Shown here: positions 49,648 to 58,530 of the stretch, in pieces
Numbering within the stretch: position 1 is the first letter of the stretch
How the letters are laid out: every line of letters begins with the position of its first letter
Assembly (NCBI RefSeq): GCF_002434265.1
Contig: NZ_DJJS01000006.1
Coordinates: 930,001 to 994,000, forward strand
Source: Pseudomonas sp. UBA6562
GTDB taxonomy: Bacteria > Pseudomonadota > Gammaproteobacteria > Pseudomonadales > Pseudomonadaceae
DNA length: 64,000 nucleotides
Direction of reading: 5' to 3'
Notes under the pieces: generated by a model
Told to the model about the DNA's origin: nothing
Databases searched by the model: none
The model's input: the letters and a program-made list of their open reading frames with translations, nothing else
Made by a program: the position numbers and the translations under genes

Positions 49648-52413
49648 ATGAGCCTAGCGCCCCTCGTCCTGGTGGACGGTTCCTCCTACCTGTACCGCGC
49701 GTTCCATGCGCTGCCGCCACTGACCACCTCCAAGGGCATGCCCACCGGCGCGGTCAAGGGCGTGCTGAACATGCTCAAGAGCCTGCGCCGGCAATACCCC
49801 GACAGCCTCTTCGCCGTGGTCTTCGACGCCAAGGGCGGCACCTTCCGCGACGCCCTGTTCGCCGAATACAAAGCCAACCGTCCGAAAATGCCCGACGACC
49901 TGCGCGTGCAGGTCGAGCCGCTGCACGCCAGCGTGCGCGCCATGGGCTACCCATTGCTGTGCATCGAAGGCGTGGAGGCCGACGACGTCATCGGTACCCT
50001 GGCCCGCAGCAGCGCGGCGCAGGACCGCCCGGTGATCATCTCCACCGGCGACAAGGACATGGCGCAACTGGTCGACGGCCACATCACCCTGGTCAACACC
50101 ATGACCGGCAGCGTGCTGGACGTCGCCGGCGTGCACGAGAAGTTCGGCGTGGGCCCGGAGCACATCATCGACTTCCTGGCGCTGATGGGCGACAAGGTCG
50201 ACAACATTCCAGGCGTGCCCGGTGTGGGCGAGAAGACCGCCGTAGGCCTGTTGACCGGCATCGGCGGCGGCCTGAGCGAGGTCTACGCCAACCTCGACAA
50301 GGTCGCCGGGCTGTCGATCCGCGGCGCCAAGACCCTGGCCGGCAAGCTCGAAGAGCACCGCGACGCGGCGTTCATGTCCTACGAACTGGCCACGATCAAG
50401 ATCGACGTGCCGCTGGACATCGAAGTCGAGGCGCTGGTGTGCGCCGAGCCCGACCATGAAAGCCTGATCGCGCTGTACACCGAGATGGAGTTCAAGAGCT
50501 GGATCGCCGACCTGCAACGCGACGCGGCCAGGGCCGGCGCGGCGGTGGCGCCGGCCAAGGCGCCGGTGGAGAAGGTCGAGGCCAGGTACGAGGTCATCCT
50601 CGACCAGGCGCGCTTCGAGCACTGGCTGGAGCGGCTGAACAAGGCCGCGCTGTTCGCCTTCGACACCGAGACCACCAGCCTCGACGCGCAGCAGGCGCAA
50701 CTGGTCGGCCTGTCGTTCGCCATCGAACCGTACGAAGCGATCTACATCCCGCTGATGCACGACTACGAAGGCGCACCGGCGCAGCTCGACCGCGACACCG
50801 TATTGCTGGCGCTCAAACCGTTGCTGGAAAACCCGGCCAAGGGCAAGGTGGGGCAGAACGCCAAGTACGACATCAACATCCTGGCCAACTGCGCCATCGG
50901 TGGCGACCCGGACAACGGCATCGAAGTGCGCGGGGTGGCCTACGACACCCTGCTCGAATCCTACGTGTACAACTCCACCGCCACCCGCCACGACATGGAC
51001 AGCCTGGCCCAGCGCTACCTGGAACACACCACCATCACCTTCGAAGACATCGCCGGGCGCGGCGCGAAGAAGCTCACCTTCAACCAGATTCCGTTGGAGA
51101 AGGCCGGCCCCTATGCCGCCGAAGACGCCGACATCACCCTGCGCCTGCACCACGCCCTGCAAGCCCTGTTGGCGCAGACTCCCAGCGTGCAGCCGGTGCT
51201 GATGGACATCGAGATGCCGCTGGTGCCGGTGCTGGCCAAGATCGAACGCCAGGGTGCGTTGATCGACCCCGACCTGCTGCACGTGCAGAGCGGCGAACTG
51301 GGTACCAAGATGGCCGAGCTGGAGAAGCGCGCCTACGAGCTGGCCGGCGAGGAGTTCAACCTCGGCTCGCCCAAGCAGTTGGGCATGATCCTGTACGACA
51401 AGCTGGGCATGCCGGTGCTGAACAAGACCTCCAAGGGCCAGGCCTCCACCGCCGAAGCAGTGTTGGCCGAACTGGCCGAGATGCAGTACCCGCTGCCCGA
51501 AGTGCTGATGCAATACCGCACCATGAGCAAGCTCAAGAGCACCTACACCGACAAGCTGCCCGAGCAGATCAACCCGCGCACCGGGCGCATCCACACCTCC
51601 TACCAACAGGCCGTGGCGGCGACCGGGCGCTTGTCGTCCAGCGATCCGAACCTGCAGAACATCCCCATCCGCACCGCCGAAGGCCGGCGCATCCGCCAGG
51701 CGTTCGTCGCCCGGCCCGGCTACACGCTGCTGGCCGCGGACTATTCGCAGATCGAGTTGCGCATCATGGCCCACCTGGCCAAGGACGAAGGCCTGCTGCA
51801 CGCCTTCCGCAACGACCTGGACGTGCACCGCGCCACCGCTGCCGAAGTGTTCGGCGTCGAGCTGGAGGCGGTCAGCAACGACCAGCGGCGCAGCGCTAAG
51901 GCGATCAACTTCGGTTTGATCTACGGCATGAGCGCGTTCGGCCTGGCGCGGCAGATCGGCGTCGACCGCAAGCAGTCGCAGGACTACATCGACCGCTACT
52001 TCGCCCGCTACCCAGGCGTGCTGGCCTACATGGAACGCACCCGCACCCAGGCCGCCGAGCAAGGCTTCGTGGAAACCCTGTTCGGCCGCCGCCTGTACCT
52101 GCCCGACATCAACGCGAAGAACCCGGCGCTGCGCCGCGGGGCCGAGCGCACCGCGATCAACGCGCCGATGCAGGGCACGGCCGCCGACATCATCAAGCGG
52201 GCGATGGTCACGGTCGACGCCTGGCTGACCGAGAGTCGGCTGGACGCGCGGGTGATCCTGCAGGTGCACGACGAATTAGTGCTGGAGGTGCGCGAAGACC
52301 TGGTCGACGAAGTGTCCGAGCAGATCCGCCTGCACATGAGCGGGGCCGCGCAGCTCGACGTGCCGCTGCTGGTCGAAGTGGGCGTGGGCGCGAACTGGGA
52401 CGAGGCGCACTGA
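49648..52413 (+). CDS. polA: DNA polymerase I
   Basis: A 921-residue polymerase with all three activities. The 5'-3' exonuclease (about 1-290) includes VDGSSYLYRAFHALP and EADDVIGTLA. The 3'-5' proofreading exonuclease (about 320-515) keeps the DxE motif in FAFDTETTSLDAQ, so it should be active. The polymerase domain has motif A ADYSQIELRIMAHLA, motif B RRSAKAINFGLIYGM and motif C LQVHDELVLEV. ATG 49648 gives the standard MSLAPLVLVDGSSYL start. It is followed by a hairpin and the ersA sRNA. Confidence 0.98.
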   Translation: MSLAPLVLVDGSSYLYRAFHALPPLTTSKGMPTGAVKGVLNMLKSLRRQYPDSLFAVVFDAKGGTFRDALFAEYKANRPKMPDDLRVQVEPLHASVRAMGYPLLCIEGVEADDVIGTLARSSAAQDRPVIISTGDKDMAQLVDGHITLVNTMTGSVLDVAGVHEKFGVGPEHIIDFLALMGDKVDNIPGVPGVGEKTAVGLLTGIGGGLSEVYANLDKVAGLSIRGAKTLAGKLEEHRDAAFMSYELATIKIDVPLDIEVEALVCAEPDHESLIALYTEMEFKSWIADLQRDAARAGAAVAPAKAPVEKVEARYEVILDQARFEHWLERLNKAALFAFDTETTSLDAQQAQLVGLSFAIEPYEAIYIPLMHDYEGAPAQLDRDTVLLALKPLLENPAKGKVGQNAKYDINILANCAIGGDPDNGIEVRGVAYDTLLESYVYNSTATRHDMDSLAQRYLEHTTITFEDIAGRGAKKLTFNQIPLEKAGPYAAEDADITLRLHHALQALLAQTPSVQPVLMDIEMPLVPVLAKIERQGALIDPDLLHVQSGELGTKMAELEKRAYELAGEEFNLGSPKQLGMILYDKLGMPVLNKTSKGQASTAEAVLAELAEMQYPLPEVLMQYRTMSKLKSTYTDKLPEQINPRTGRIHTSYQQAVAATGRLSSSDPNLQNIPIRTAEGRRIRQAFVARPGYTLLAADYSQIELRIMAHLAKDEGLLHAFRNDLDVHRATAAEVFGVELEAVSNDQRRSAKAINFGLIYGMSAFGLARQIGVDRKQSQDYIDRYFARYPGVLAYMERTRTQAAEQGFVETLFGRRLYLPDINAKNPALRRGAERTAINAPMQGTAADIIKRAMVTVDAWLTESRLDARVILQVHDELVLEVREDLVDEVSEQIRLHMSGAAQLDVPLLVEVGVGANWDEAH

Positions 52414-52420
52414 TGGGGAG

Positions 52421-52439
52421 GGCCTGCGTTTTGCAGGCC
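52421..52439 (+). terminator. Hairpin after polA
   Basis: GGCCTGC pairs with GCAGGCC around GTTTT, followed by TGCTTTC. It lies eight bases after the polA stop. Confidence 0.65.
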
Positions 52440-52489
52440 TGCTTTCAAGCTCGTGCATGGAAACGTGGGAAATTGTTCGAACGACCGAG

Positions 52490-52517
52490 GAACTAAATCG
52501 GTGAAACGCGGCTCAGA
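52490..52517 (+). promoter_or_regulatory. AlgU-type promoter of ersA
   Basis: GAACTA (52490-52495), a 17-base spacer and TCAGA (52513-52517) match the AlgU/RpoE consensus with few changes. The expected start near 52524 yields an RNA of the right length for ErsA, which is AlgU dependent in P. aeruginosa. Confidence 0.8.
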
Positions 52518-52522
52518 TGCAC

Positions 52523-52653
52523 TGAATGGCTGAACAAGCCGTTCGATGCTCCTATGTTGTGTTAAGTGTTGGCAGATATCCGGACCCCGCCCTAGCGGTC
52601 CGGGCTTGGACCCCGAACTTCCCCCTCCCCCTATGAAGTCCGGGGTTTTTTTT
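52523..52653 (+). ncRNA. ersA: ErsA (Spot 42-like) small RNA
   Basis: A roughly 130-base RNA between polA and engB, the location of ErsA in Pseudomonas and of Spot 42 in enterics. The 5' region contains the stem CTGAACAAGC/GTTCG, and the 3' end is a terminator: ACCCCGAACTT pairs with AAGTCCGGGGT across a C-rich loop (CCCCCTCCCCCTATG), then eight T residues. The C-rich loop is the part used to pair with mRNAs such as algC and oprD in P. aeruginosa. An AlgU-type promoter precedes it. Ends are estimated. Confidence 0.87.
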
Positions 52654-52710
52654 GCCTGCGATTCGGCATTGGGGGCACGCCGGGCGCCTCGATGGCGCCC
52701 GATCACGGCC

Positions 52711-53343
52711 TTATTCGGCGACCTTGTCTTCCAGTTCCATCCACCCGGCCAGCACGCCGTAGGCTTCTTCCAGACCCTGGCGCTTGGGTGCCGAGAACAG
52801 CTGGATGGTCACACCCTCGCCCCAGCCCTTGCGGATTTCCGACTGGACCTTGAGCAGCGTGTTCTTAGCCGCGCCGAAGGTGAGCTTGTCGGCTTTGGTC
52901 AGCAGGATGTGCATGGGCATGCCGCTGGCGCGCGACCAGTCGAGCATCATCTTGTCGAAGTCGGTCATGGGATGGCGCACGTCCATCATCAGGATCACGC
53001 CGCGCAGGCATTCGCGTCCGCCCAGATAGGCTTCGAGGTGGCGTTGCCAGTGCTGTTTGAGCGGAATCGGCACCTTGGCGTAGCCGTAACCGGGCAGGTC
53101 GACCAGACGGCGTTCGTCGTCCAGGGCGAAGAAGTTCAGCAACTGGGTGCGGCCCGGGGTTTTCGAGGTGCGCGCCAGGCTGGCGTGGGTCAGGGTGTTG
53201 AGGGCGCTGGACTTGCCGGCGTTGGAGCGGCCGGCGAAGGCCACTTCGTAACCCTGGTCGGTCGGGCACTGGTCGACCTTGGCGGCGCTCAAGGCGAAGG
53301 TGGCTTTCTGGCACAGGCCGAGGATGGGGTTCTTGACGTGCAT
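52711..53343 (-). CDS. engB: Ribosome-assembly GTPase EngB (YihA/YsxC)
   Basis: A 210-residue GTPase needed for large-subunit ribosome assembly and cell division in many bacteria. G1 is GRSNAGKSSALN, G3 is DLPGYGYAKV, and G4 is TKADKLTFG. The N-terminus (MHVKNPILGLCQKATFALSAAKVDQCP) is normal. It is convergent with ersA, and its upstream side faces the long leader of cytochrome c4. Confidence 0.97.
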   Translation of the reverse strand: MHVKNPILGLCQKATFALSAAKVDQCPTDQGYEVAFAGRSNAGKSSALNTLTHASLARTSKTPGRTQLLNFFALDDERRLVDLPGYGYAKVPIPLKQHWQRHLEAYLGGRECLRGVILMMDVRHPMTDFDKMMLDWSRASGMPMHILLTKADKLTFGAAKNTLLKVQSEIRKGWGEGVTIQLFSAPKRQGLEEAYGVLAGWMELEDKVAE

Positions 53344-53873
53344 GGGATATCCGATGTGGGTGTTGCCGGGCCAGGCGTTGCGGCCCCTGCGGCAAGCGGT
53401 GTCGTTTCCGTTTGGCGGGCGGAAGTATATAATGCCCCAGTTTTTGTGTGCGCATTATCCCAGCGTAGGGTGATGCGCAGGGGGCGCCGAACAACAGCTA
53501 GCGCGTCAGAACGCAGCCGGTCCCCAATCCTGAAGGTCATCGCATACGATGAAATGGCGACGGGTCACCCGTCCATGCCATCGCTTTCGGCGCTCAGGCT
53601 ACACAGGGTCCTACGGCGTTGTACAACCGCACGTGTGCGGTACGCACGCCAAGCAGGCTCGCCGGCACCCGAAAGGGTTGCCAGGCTGGCTGGGAACCTA
53701 GGCCGACGCGGGATACGTGGACGTTGGTGATGCAGCTCACCCAGGGTTTCAAGGCTATGCCGCGCGTGGATTGTGCACGGACTGCAGTACCGAGGACTAC
53801 CGATTGGTCATCCTCCGGATGATCGGCAGTCCCGATACCTGACATTTCACCCTTAGCCGTGTTGGATGAGCTG
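53344..53873. other. 530-base gene-free region with strong hairpins before cytochrome c4
   Basis: No credible gene and no CxxCH remnant was found. In P. aeruginosa a small cytochrome gene (PA5491) occupies this place, as I recall. A good sigma-70-like promoter (TTTCCG-N17-TATAAT, -10 at 53428-53433) faces cytochrome c4, giving a leader of about 430 bases. Hairpins include ATGGC-GACGGG-TCA-CCCGTC-CAT-GCCAT (53554-53581), ACCGCA-CGTG-TGCGGT (53626-53641), and the alternative CCGAT/ATCGG/CCGAT set at 53800-53836. The minus-strand engB promoter must also lie here. Confidence 0.6.
53405..53433 (+). promoter_or_regulatory. Candidate sigma-70 promoter for cytochrome c4 transcript
   Basis: TTTCCG and TATAAT are separated by 17 bases. 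The -10 is a perfect match, the -35 only partial. It would start the transcript about 430 bases before the cytochrome gene. Confidence 0.55.
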
Positions 53874-54491
53874 ATGAACAAACTATTCGCGAGTCTGCTG
53901 TTGACCCTGGGCGTCACCGGTGCAGCCGGTGCTGCGCAACCGATCACCGGCGATGCCGCCGCAGGCCAGGCCAAGACCGCCCTCTGCGGCGCCTGCCACA
54001 ACCCCGATGGCAACAGCCTGGCGCCCAACTTTCCGAAACTGGCCGGCCAGGGCCAGCGCTACCTGGAAAAACAGCTGCACGACATCAAGAGCGGCAAGCG
54101 CCCGGTGCTGGAAATGACCGGCATGCTCGAAGGCTTCGACGACCAGGACCTGGCCGATATCGCCGCCTACTTCGCCAGCCAGAAGGGCTCGGTGGGCGCC
54201 GCCGATCCCAAGTTGGTGGAACGCGGCCGCGCACTGTTCAACGGCGGCGACCTGGACAAGGGCATGCCCGCCTGCACCGGCTGCCATTCGCCCGACGGCG
54301 CGGGCCTGGCCCTGGCCGGCTTCCCGCACCTGAGCGGGCAGCATGCGCAGTACGTGAGCAAGCAGCTCACCGACTTCCGCGAGGGCAACCGCACCAACGA
54401 CGGCGACGCCATGACCATGCGCACGATCGCCAGCAAGCTCAGCAACAAGGACATCGAGGCCATTTCCAGCTACATCCAAGGGCTGCATTAA
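53874..54491 (+). CDS. Cytochrome c4, periplasmic diheme cytochrome
   Basis: A 205-residue exported diheme cytochrome. The signal peptide (MNKLFASLLLTLGVTGAAGAA) precedes two similar class I domains with CGACH (about residue 40) and CTGCH (about 140). Both have later Met ligands in VLEMTGMLEG and NDGDAMTMRTIA. It carries electrons to terminal oxidases (cbb3 or aa3) in the periplasm. ATG 53874 has GGATGAG upstream. It is followed by dsbA, whose product supports disulfide and heme chemistry in the same compartment. Confidence 0.95.
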   Translation: MNKLFASLLLTLGVTGAAGAAQPITGDAAAGQAKTALCGACHNPDGNSLAPNFPKLAGQGQRYLEKQLHDIKSGKRPVLEMTGMLEGFDDQDLADIAAYFASQKGSVGAADPKLVERGRALFNGGDLDKGMPACTGCHSPDGAGLALAGFPHLSGQHAQYVSKQLTDFREGNRTNDGDAMTMRTIASKLSNKDIEAISSYIQGLH

Positions 54492-54659
54492 CGTTGGGTT
54501 AATGCACGGCAGCGAGCATCCGCAGGTTCGGCCTCGTCCGGCGGAGGGGGCACCGACCCTTTTTCCGCGCGCTGCCGGTACACTACAGAACTCGCCCCGT
54601 CCCGGCCTGTCACAGCACGGTCGGCTATGAGGCGACCCATGACTGCCCAGGAGTGAAGC

Positions 54660-55295
54660 ATGCGTAAACTGATTCTCAGCGCCACGCTGGTCGCCGCCAG
54701 CGTATTCGGTATGGCCAGCGTCCAGGCCGCGGAACCTGCCAAGGCAGGCGAGCAATACATCGAGCTGAGCAACCCCGTTCCCGTTTCCCAGCCTGGCAAG
54801 ATCGAAGTGGTCGAGCTGTTCTGGTACGGCTGCCCGCACTGCTACCACTTCGAGCCGACCCTCAATCCTTGGGTCGAGAAACTCCCCGAAGACGTCAGCT
54901 TCAAGCGCGTGCCGGCCATGTTCGGCGGCCCTTGGGACGCCCACGGCCAGCTGTTCCTGACCCTCGAAGCCATGGGCGTGGAGCACAAGGTGCACGCGGC
55001 CGTGTTCGATGCCATCCAGAACCAGCACAAGCGCCTGACCGATCCGAAGGACATGGCCGAGTTCGTGGCCACCCAGGGTGTCGACAAGGACAAGTTCCTC
55101 GCCACCTTCAACTCGTTCGCCATCAAGGGCCAGGTCAACCAGGCCAAGGAATTGGCGAAGAAGTATGAGATCACCGGCGTACCGAGCATGGTCGTCGATG
55201 GCAAGTACCGCTTCGACCTGGGCACCGCCGGCGGTCCGGAAGGCGTGCTGAACGTGGCCGACCAGCTGATCGCCAAGGAGCGCGCCGCCAAGTAG
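54660..55295 (+). CDS. dsbA: Thiol:disulfide interchange protein DsbA
   Basis: A 211-residue periplasmic oxidase that inserts disulfides into exported proteins. The signal peptide is MRKLILSATLVAASVFGMASVQA. The active site CPHC is in ELFWYGCPHCYHFEP, and the cis-Pro loop is in ITGVPSMVVDGKYRF. Length is normal. It lies after cytochrome c4 as in P. aeruginosa. The nearest AGGAG is at 54649 before ATG 54660. Confidence 0.97.
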   Translation: MRKLILSATLVAASVFGMASVQAAEPAKAGEQYIELSNPVPVSQPGKIEVVELFWYGCPHCYHFEPTLNPWVEKLPEDVSFKRVPAMFGGPWDAHGQLFLTLEAMGVEHKVHAAVFDAIQNQHKRLTDPKDMAEFVATQGVDKDKFLATFNSFAIKGQVNQAKELAKKYEITGVPSMVVDGKYRFDLGTAGGPEGVLNVADQLIAKERAAK

Positions 55296-55306
55296 GTGGC
55301 GACGCC

Positions 55307-56161
55307 ATGCGCCGCACCAGCCCTCTGCGCGGTATCGGCCTGCATCAGCCGCAGGTCAACGAGCACCACGTGCAGGCCACCGGCCTGCCGGCGGATGGTC
55401 GCCTGCGGCTGCTCAGCTTCAACATCCAGGTGGGCATCAGCACCGAGCGCTATCGGCACTACCTGACCCGCAGCTGGCAACATCTGCTGCCGCACACCGG
55501 GCGCGCCGGCAACTTGCAGAAGATCGGCCAGCTGCTGGCCGATTTCGACCTGGTGGCTTTGCAGGAAGTCGACGGCGGCAGCCTGCGCTCGGGCTACGTC
55601 AATCAAGTGGAACACCTGGCACAGCTGGGCGCCTTCCCCTACTGGTACCAGCAGCTCAACCGCAACCTGGGGCGTTTCGCCCAGCACAGCAACGGCGTGC
55701 TCAGCCGGCTCAAGCCGCAGCAACTCGAAGACCACCCCCTGCCCGGGCCTTCCGGGCGCGGTGCGATCCTGGTGCGTTTCGGCGAGGGCGAAGACGCCTT
55801 GATCGTGGTGATGATGCACCTCGCCCTTGGCGCCAAGACCCGCGCCCGGCAACTGGCCTACGTGCGCGATCTGATCGGTGGCTATCGGCACCAGGTGCTG
55901 ATGGGCGACATGAACACCCATGCCTGCGACTTGCTCGAGCATTCGCCCCTGCGCGACCTCGGTCTGGTCGCGCCACAGCTCGGAGCCACTTTTCCCAGCT
56001 GGCGTCCGCAGCGCTGCCTGGACCACATCCTGCTCAGCCCTTCGCTGACCCTGGAGCGTGTCGAGGTGCTGGCCCAGCCCATCTCCGACCACCTGCCGGT
56101 GGCCGTGGAGATTCGATTGCCCGACGCCCTGACTGTGGATAACCTGCCGGCTTTGAGTTAG
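55307..56161 (+). CDS. Endonuclease/exonuclease/phosphatase family protein
   Basis: A 284-residue EEP-fold hydrolase without signal peptide. Conserved motifs are LSFNIQVG (metal Asn), LVALQEVDGG (metal Glu), VLMGDMNTHA (catalytic Asp, Asn) and PISDHLPVAVEI (Asp-His). It could act on nucleic acids, phosphoinositides or similar phosphodiesters; the substrate is unknown. It starts 12 bases after dsbA, suggesting cotranscription. P. aeruginosa has the same order (PA5488), as recalled. Confidence 0.9.
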   Translation: MRRTSPLRGIGLHQPQVNEHHVQATGLPADGRLRLLSFNIQVGISTERYRHYLTRSWQHLLPHTGRAGNLQKIGQLLADFDLVALQEVDGGSLRSGYVNQVEHLAQLGAFPYWYQQLNRNLGRFAQHSNGVLSRLKPQQLEDHPLPGPSGRGAILVRFGEGEDALIVVMMHLALGAKTRARQLAYVRDLIGGYRHQVLMGDMNTHACDLLEHSPLRDLGLVAPQLGATFPSWRPQRCLDHILLSPSLTLERVEVLAQPISDHLPVAVEIRLPDALTVDNLPALS

Positions 56162-56205
56162 CAGGCCACGCGCCTCCCGCCACCCTTCCCTCGCGGACCT
56201 TGGGC

Positions 56206-58470
56206 ATGACAGACGACGCCGAGCGTTGGAAAGAGAAGTACTTCAAGAGCCTCGAGCAGCAGGAGAAGCTCGAGCGTCGCTGGGATGCCCGTCTCGACCT
56301 GTTGCGCCGAGGGCTGGTGCGCAGCTCGCTCGCCGCCGAAGGCAGCGACCAGGCGGTGGACCAGTGCATGAAGGAAATGCGCGAAGTCATCCGCAGCGAC
56401 AGCATGGACGGCGGCCTGGCCGCGCTCATTCCGCGCCTCGAAAAAGCCGTGCTCGACTCCGAACACCGCCGCGAAACGCGGATGAACCAGGTGCGCGAGG
56501 CGCTGACCTCACTGGTGCAACAGCTGCAAAGCCTGCCGTTGCCGGGCGAACAGCTGCGGGCCCTGAAAAAGCTCAGCAAGAAGCTCGATGGCGGGGTCAG
56601 CCAATCCCGTGAGCTGCCGCCGTTGCTGGGCGAGCTCAGCGGTTTGCAGGAGCGCGCCTTGGCCTCGCTGCACAGACAGGCGGACGAAGCGCGTCCGGGC
56701 TTTTTGCAGCGGTTGTTCGGCACGCGCGACGCCGAACCGGCGGCGTCGGAGCCTGAACAGTCGAGCGTGGCGCAAGCGGCGGCGGCCGCGCCAGCGGTTG
56801 GCGAAGCTGGCGCACCTCTGGCGCCCGTGCCTCCGGCTGCCCTCGAAGCCGCCGTGCCGGCACCTGAAGGGCCCGCCGTTGCGTCACCCGACCCGGAAAC
56901 GCCCGCTGCCCTACCTGTCTCGGCTATGCCCGAGCCGGTGCCGGCCGCTGCCGTCACGGTAGCCTCGCCCATCAGCGCGCCGGCGAGCGCCGAGCAAGCC
57001 GAGGCGCCGATTGCCCAACCCTCCGGTTCGGAACCGCTCGATGCGGATGCCGCTGCGCCGGCACCTGGCGTACCAGAGGGCGCCCCAGTGCCCCAGACCG
57101 ACGAGCAAGCGCCCGTCGCCACACCTCCGCCCGCCGATGCCGCGAGCGACGATCCATCCTCCTTGGCGGCCGCATCGCTCACTGCGTCGGCCGATGGGGA
57201 AGGTGCTGGCAAGGCCAGCCAGCCCGTAACGGATTTCGGACCGGCGCTCACCACCGTTACAACGCCACCGGTAGTGTCCAGCCCTACCGTCGAGCCACTG
57301 CCGTCCGGTGTCGAGCCCATACCGGCACCTGCGCAGGCCATTGCGCTGGCGCCCTTGACCGACACCTTCACCGACGCAAGCGGCGAAGACGGCCCCTATG
57401 CCCTGCCCCATGCCGTCGAGCCGCCCTACAGCCAGGTCGCCGCACACATCGAGCACACCCTGCTCGGTCTGCTCGACGACCTGAGCCTGCCGGAGCGCTA
57501 CAAGGACCAGGCCCTGGCCATGCGCGAGCGGGTCGCCCGAGGCTTGAACTGGTACGAACTGATCCCGATCCTCGACGACCTCGCCGTGTTGATGCTGGCG
57601 GTCAACGACAGCGGCCAGCACGAGTTCGAAGCCTACCTGCAAGCGCTCAACGCCCGCTTGGAGGCCTTCCATGCCCACCTGCGCGACGCCAGCGCCGGGC
57701 ATGCCGACCACCAGACGGCCGCGCGCCAGCTCGACAGCCAGTTGCGCGAACAGGTCGACGGTCTGCAGCACAGCGTGCAGGGCGCCCAGGACCTCGCCAG
57801 CCTCAAACAGGTGCTCGACAGCCGGCTAGAAGGCCTGCTCGGCACCCTCGACCAGCATCGGCAGGCCCGCGACCACCGCGAGCAGGACCTGGCCGAACGC
57901 CTGCAAGGCTTGGCCGCGCGCGTGGCGAGCATGGAGCAGGAAGCCCTCGGCTATCGCGAGCACCTCGAAGAGCAACGCCAGAAAGCCCTGGTCGACCCGC
58001 TCACCGGCCTGCCCAACCGCGCCGCCTGGAGCGAGCGCTTGACCCAGGAGATGCAAGCCTGGCAGACCCAGGGTGGCCACCTGTCGATGGCCATCCTCGA
58101 CCTCGACCATTTCAAGCGCATCAACGACGGCTACGGCCATCTGGCCGGCGACAAGGTGCTGAAACTGGTGGCCAACGTGCTGCGCAAGCGCCTGCGTGGA
58201 AGCGACTTCATGGCCCGTTTCGGTGGCGAGGAATTCGTCCTGCTGATGCCGCAGACCCCGCTGGAGCAAGCTACCCGGCAACTGGAAAGCCTGCGTGCGG
58301 CGGTCGAAGCCTGCCCGTTCCACTTCAAGGGCGAGCCGGTCACCATCACCACGTCGATCGGTTGCAGCGTGTTCCGCTCGGGGGAGTCGGGCGAAGCGGT
58401 GCTGGGCCGCGCCGACAAGGCGCTGTACCGGGCCAAGGCGCAAGGCCGCAACCGCGTGGAACAAGGCTGA
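56206..58470 (+). CDS. dgcH: Diguanylate cyclase with long Pro/Ala-rich linker (DgcH-like)
   Basis: A 754-residue protein. The N-terminal coiled-coil region (about residues 1-180) is followed by a low-complexity Pro/Ala/Glu segment (180-405). A second helical domain (415-590) precedes the GGDEF domain (about 595-750). The active site is RFGGEEFVLLMP, and an inhibitory I-site RGSD lies five residues before it, so product feedback is expected. No membrane segment was seen. Position between the EEP gene and the amidase matches PA5487 (DgcH) of P. aeruginosa. ATG 56206 is chosen over a TTG two codons upstream. Confidence 0.9.
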   Translation: MTDDAERWKEKYFKSLEQQEKLERRWDARLDLLRRGLVRSSLAAEGSDQAVDQCMKEMREVIRSDSMDGGLAALIPRLEKAVLDSEHRRETRMNQVREALTSLVQQLQSLPLPGEQLRALKKLSKKLDGGVSQSRELPPLLGELSGLQERALASLHRQADEARPGFLQRLFGTRDAEPAASEPEQSSVAQAAAAAPAVGEAGAPLAPVPPAALEAAVPAPEGPAVASPDPETPAALPVSAMPEPVPAAAVTVASPISAPASAEQAEAPIAQPSGSEPLDADAAAPAPGVPEGAPVPQTDEQAPVATPPPADAASDDPSSLAAASLTASADGEGAGKASQPVTDFGPALTTVTTPPVVSSPTVEPLPSGVEPIPAPAQAIALAPLTDTFTDASGEDGPYALPHAVEPPYSQVAAHIEHTLLGLLDDLSLPERYKDQALAMRERVARGLNWYELIPILDDLAVLMLAVNDSGQHEFEAYLQALNARLEAFHAHLRDASAGHADHQTAARQLDSQLREQVDGLQHSVQGAQDLASLKQVLDSRLEGLLGTLDQHRQARDHREQDLAERLQGLAARVASMEQEALGYREHLEEQRQKALVDPLTGLPNRAAWSERLTQEMQAWQTQGGHLSMAILDLDHFKRINDGYGHLAGDKVLKLVANVLRKRLRGSDFMARFGGEEFVLLMPQTPLEQATRQLESLRAAVEACPFHFKGEPVTITTSIGCSVFRSGESGEAVLGRADKALYRAKAQGRNRVEQG

Positions 58471-58530
58471 GCGACGCGCAGGCTTGCGCTATGCTAGTGC
58501 GCCCTGACCTCTGCAGACCTACGCCAAGCC

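Noticed and set aside
49654..52269. A 871-codon open frame antisense to polA
   Set aside because: It mirrors a strongly conserved gene with canonical polymerase motifs on the plus strand, has low-complexity Val/Gln/Leu composition and no recognisable domain. Long antisense frames are expected in GC-rich genomes.
53474..53730. A short plus-strand frame in the gap before cytochrome c4
   Set aside because: Arg/Ser-rich translation without a ribosome site, signal peptide or CxxCH; it does not resemble the missing PA5491 cytochrome.
53594..54028. A 144-codon minus-strand frame across the cytochrome c4 leader and gene start
   Set aside because: It overlaps the signal peptide and first heme motif of cytochrome c4 and has no family features.
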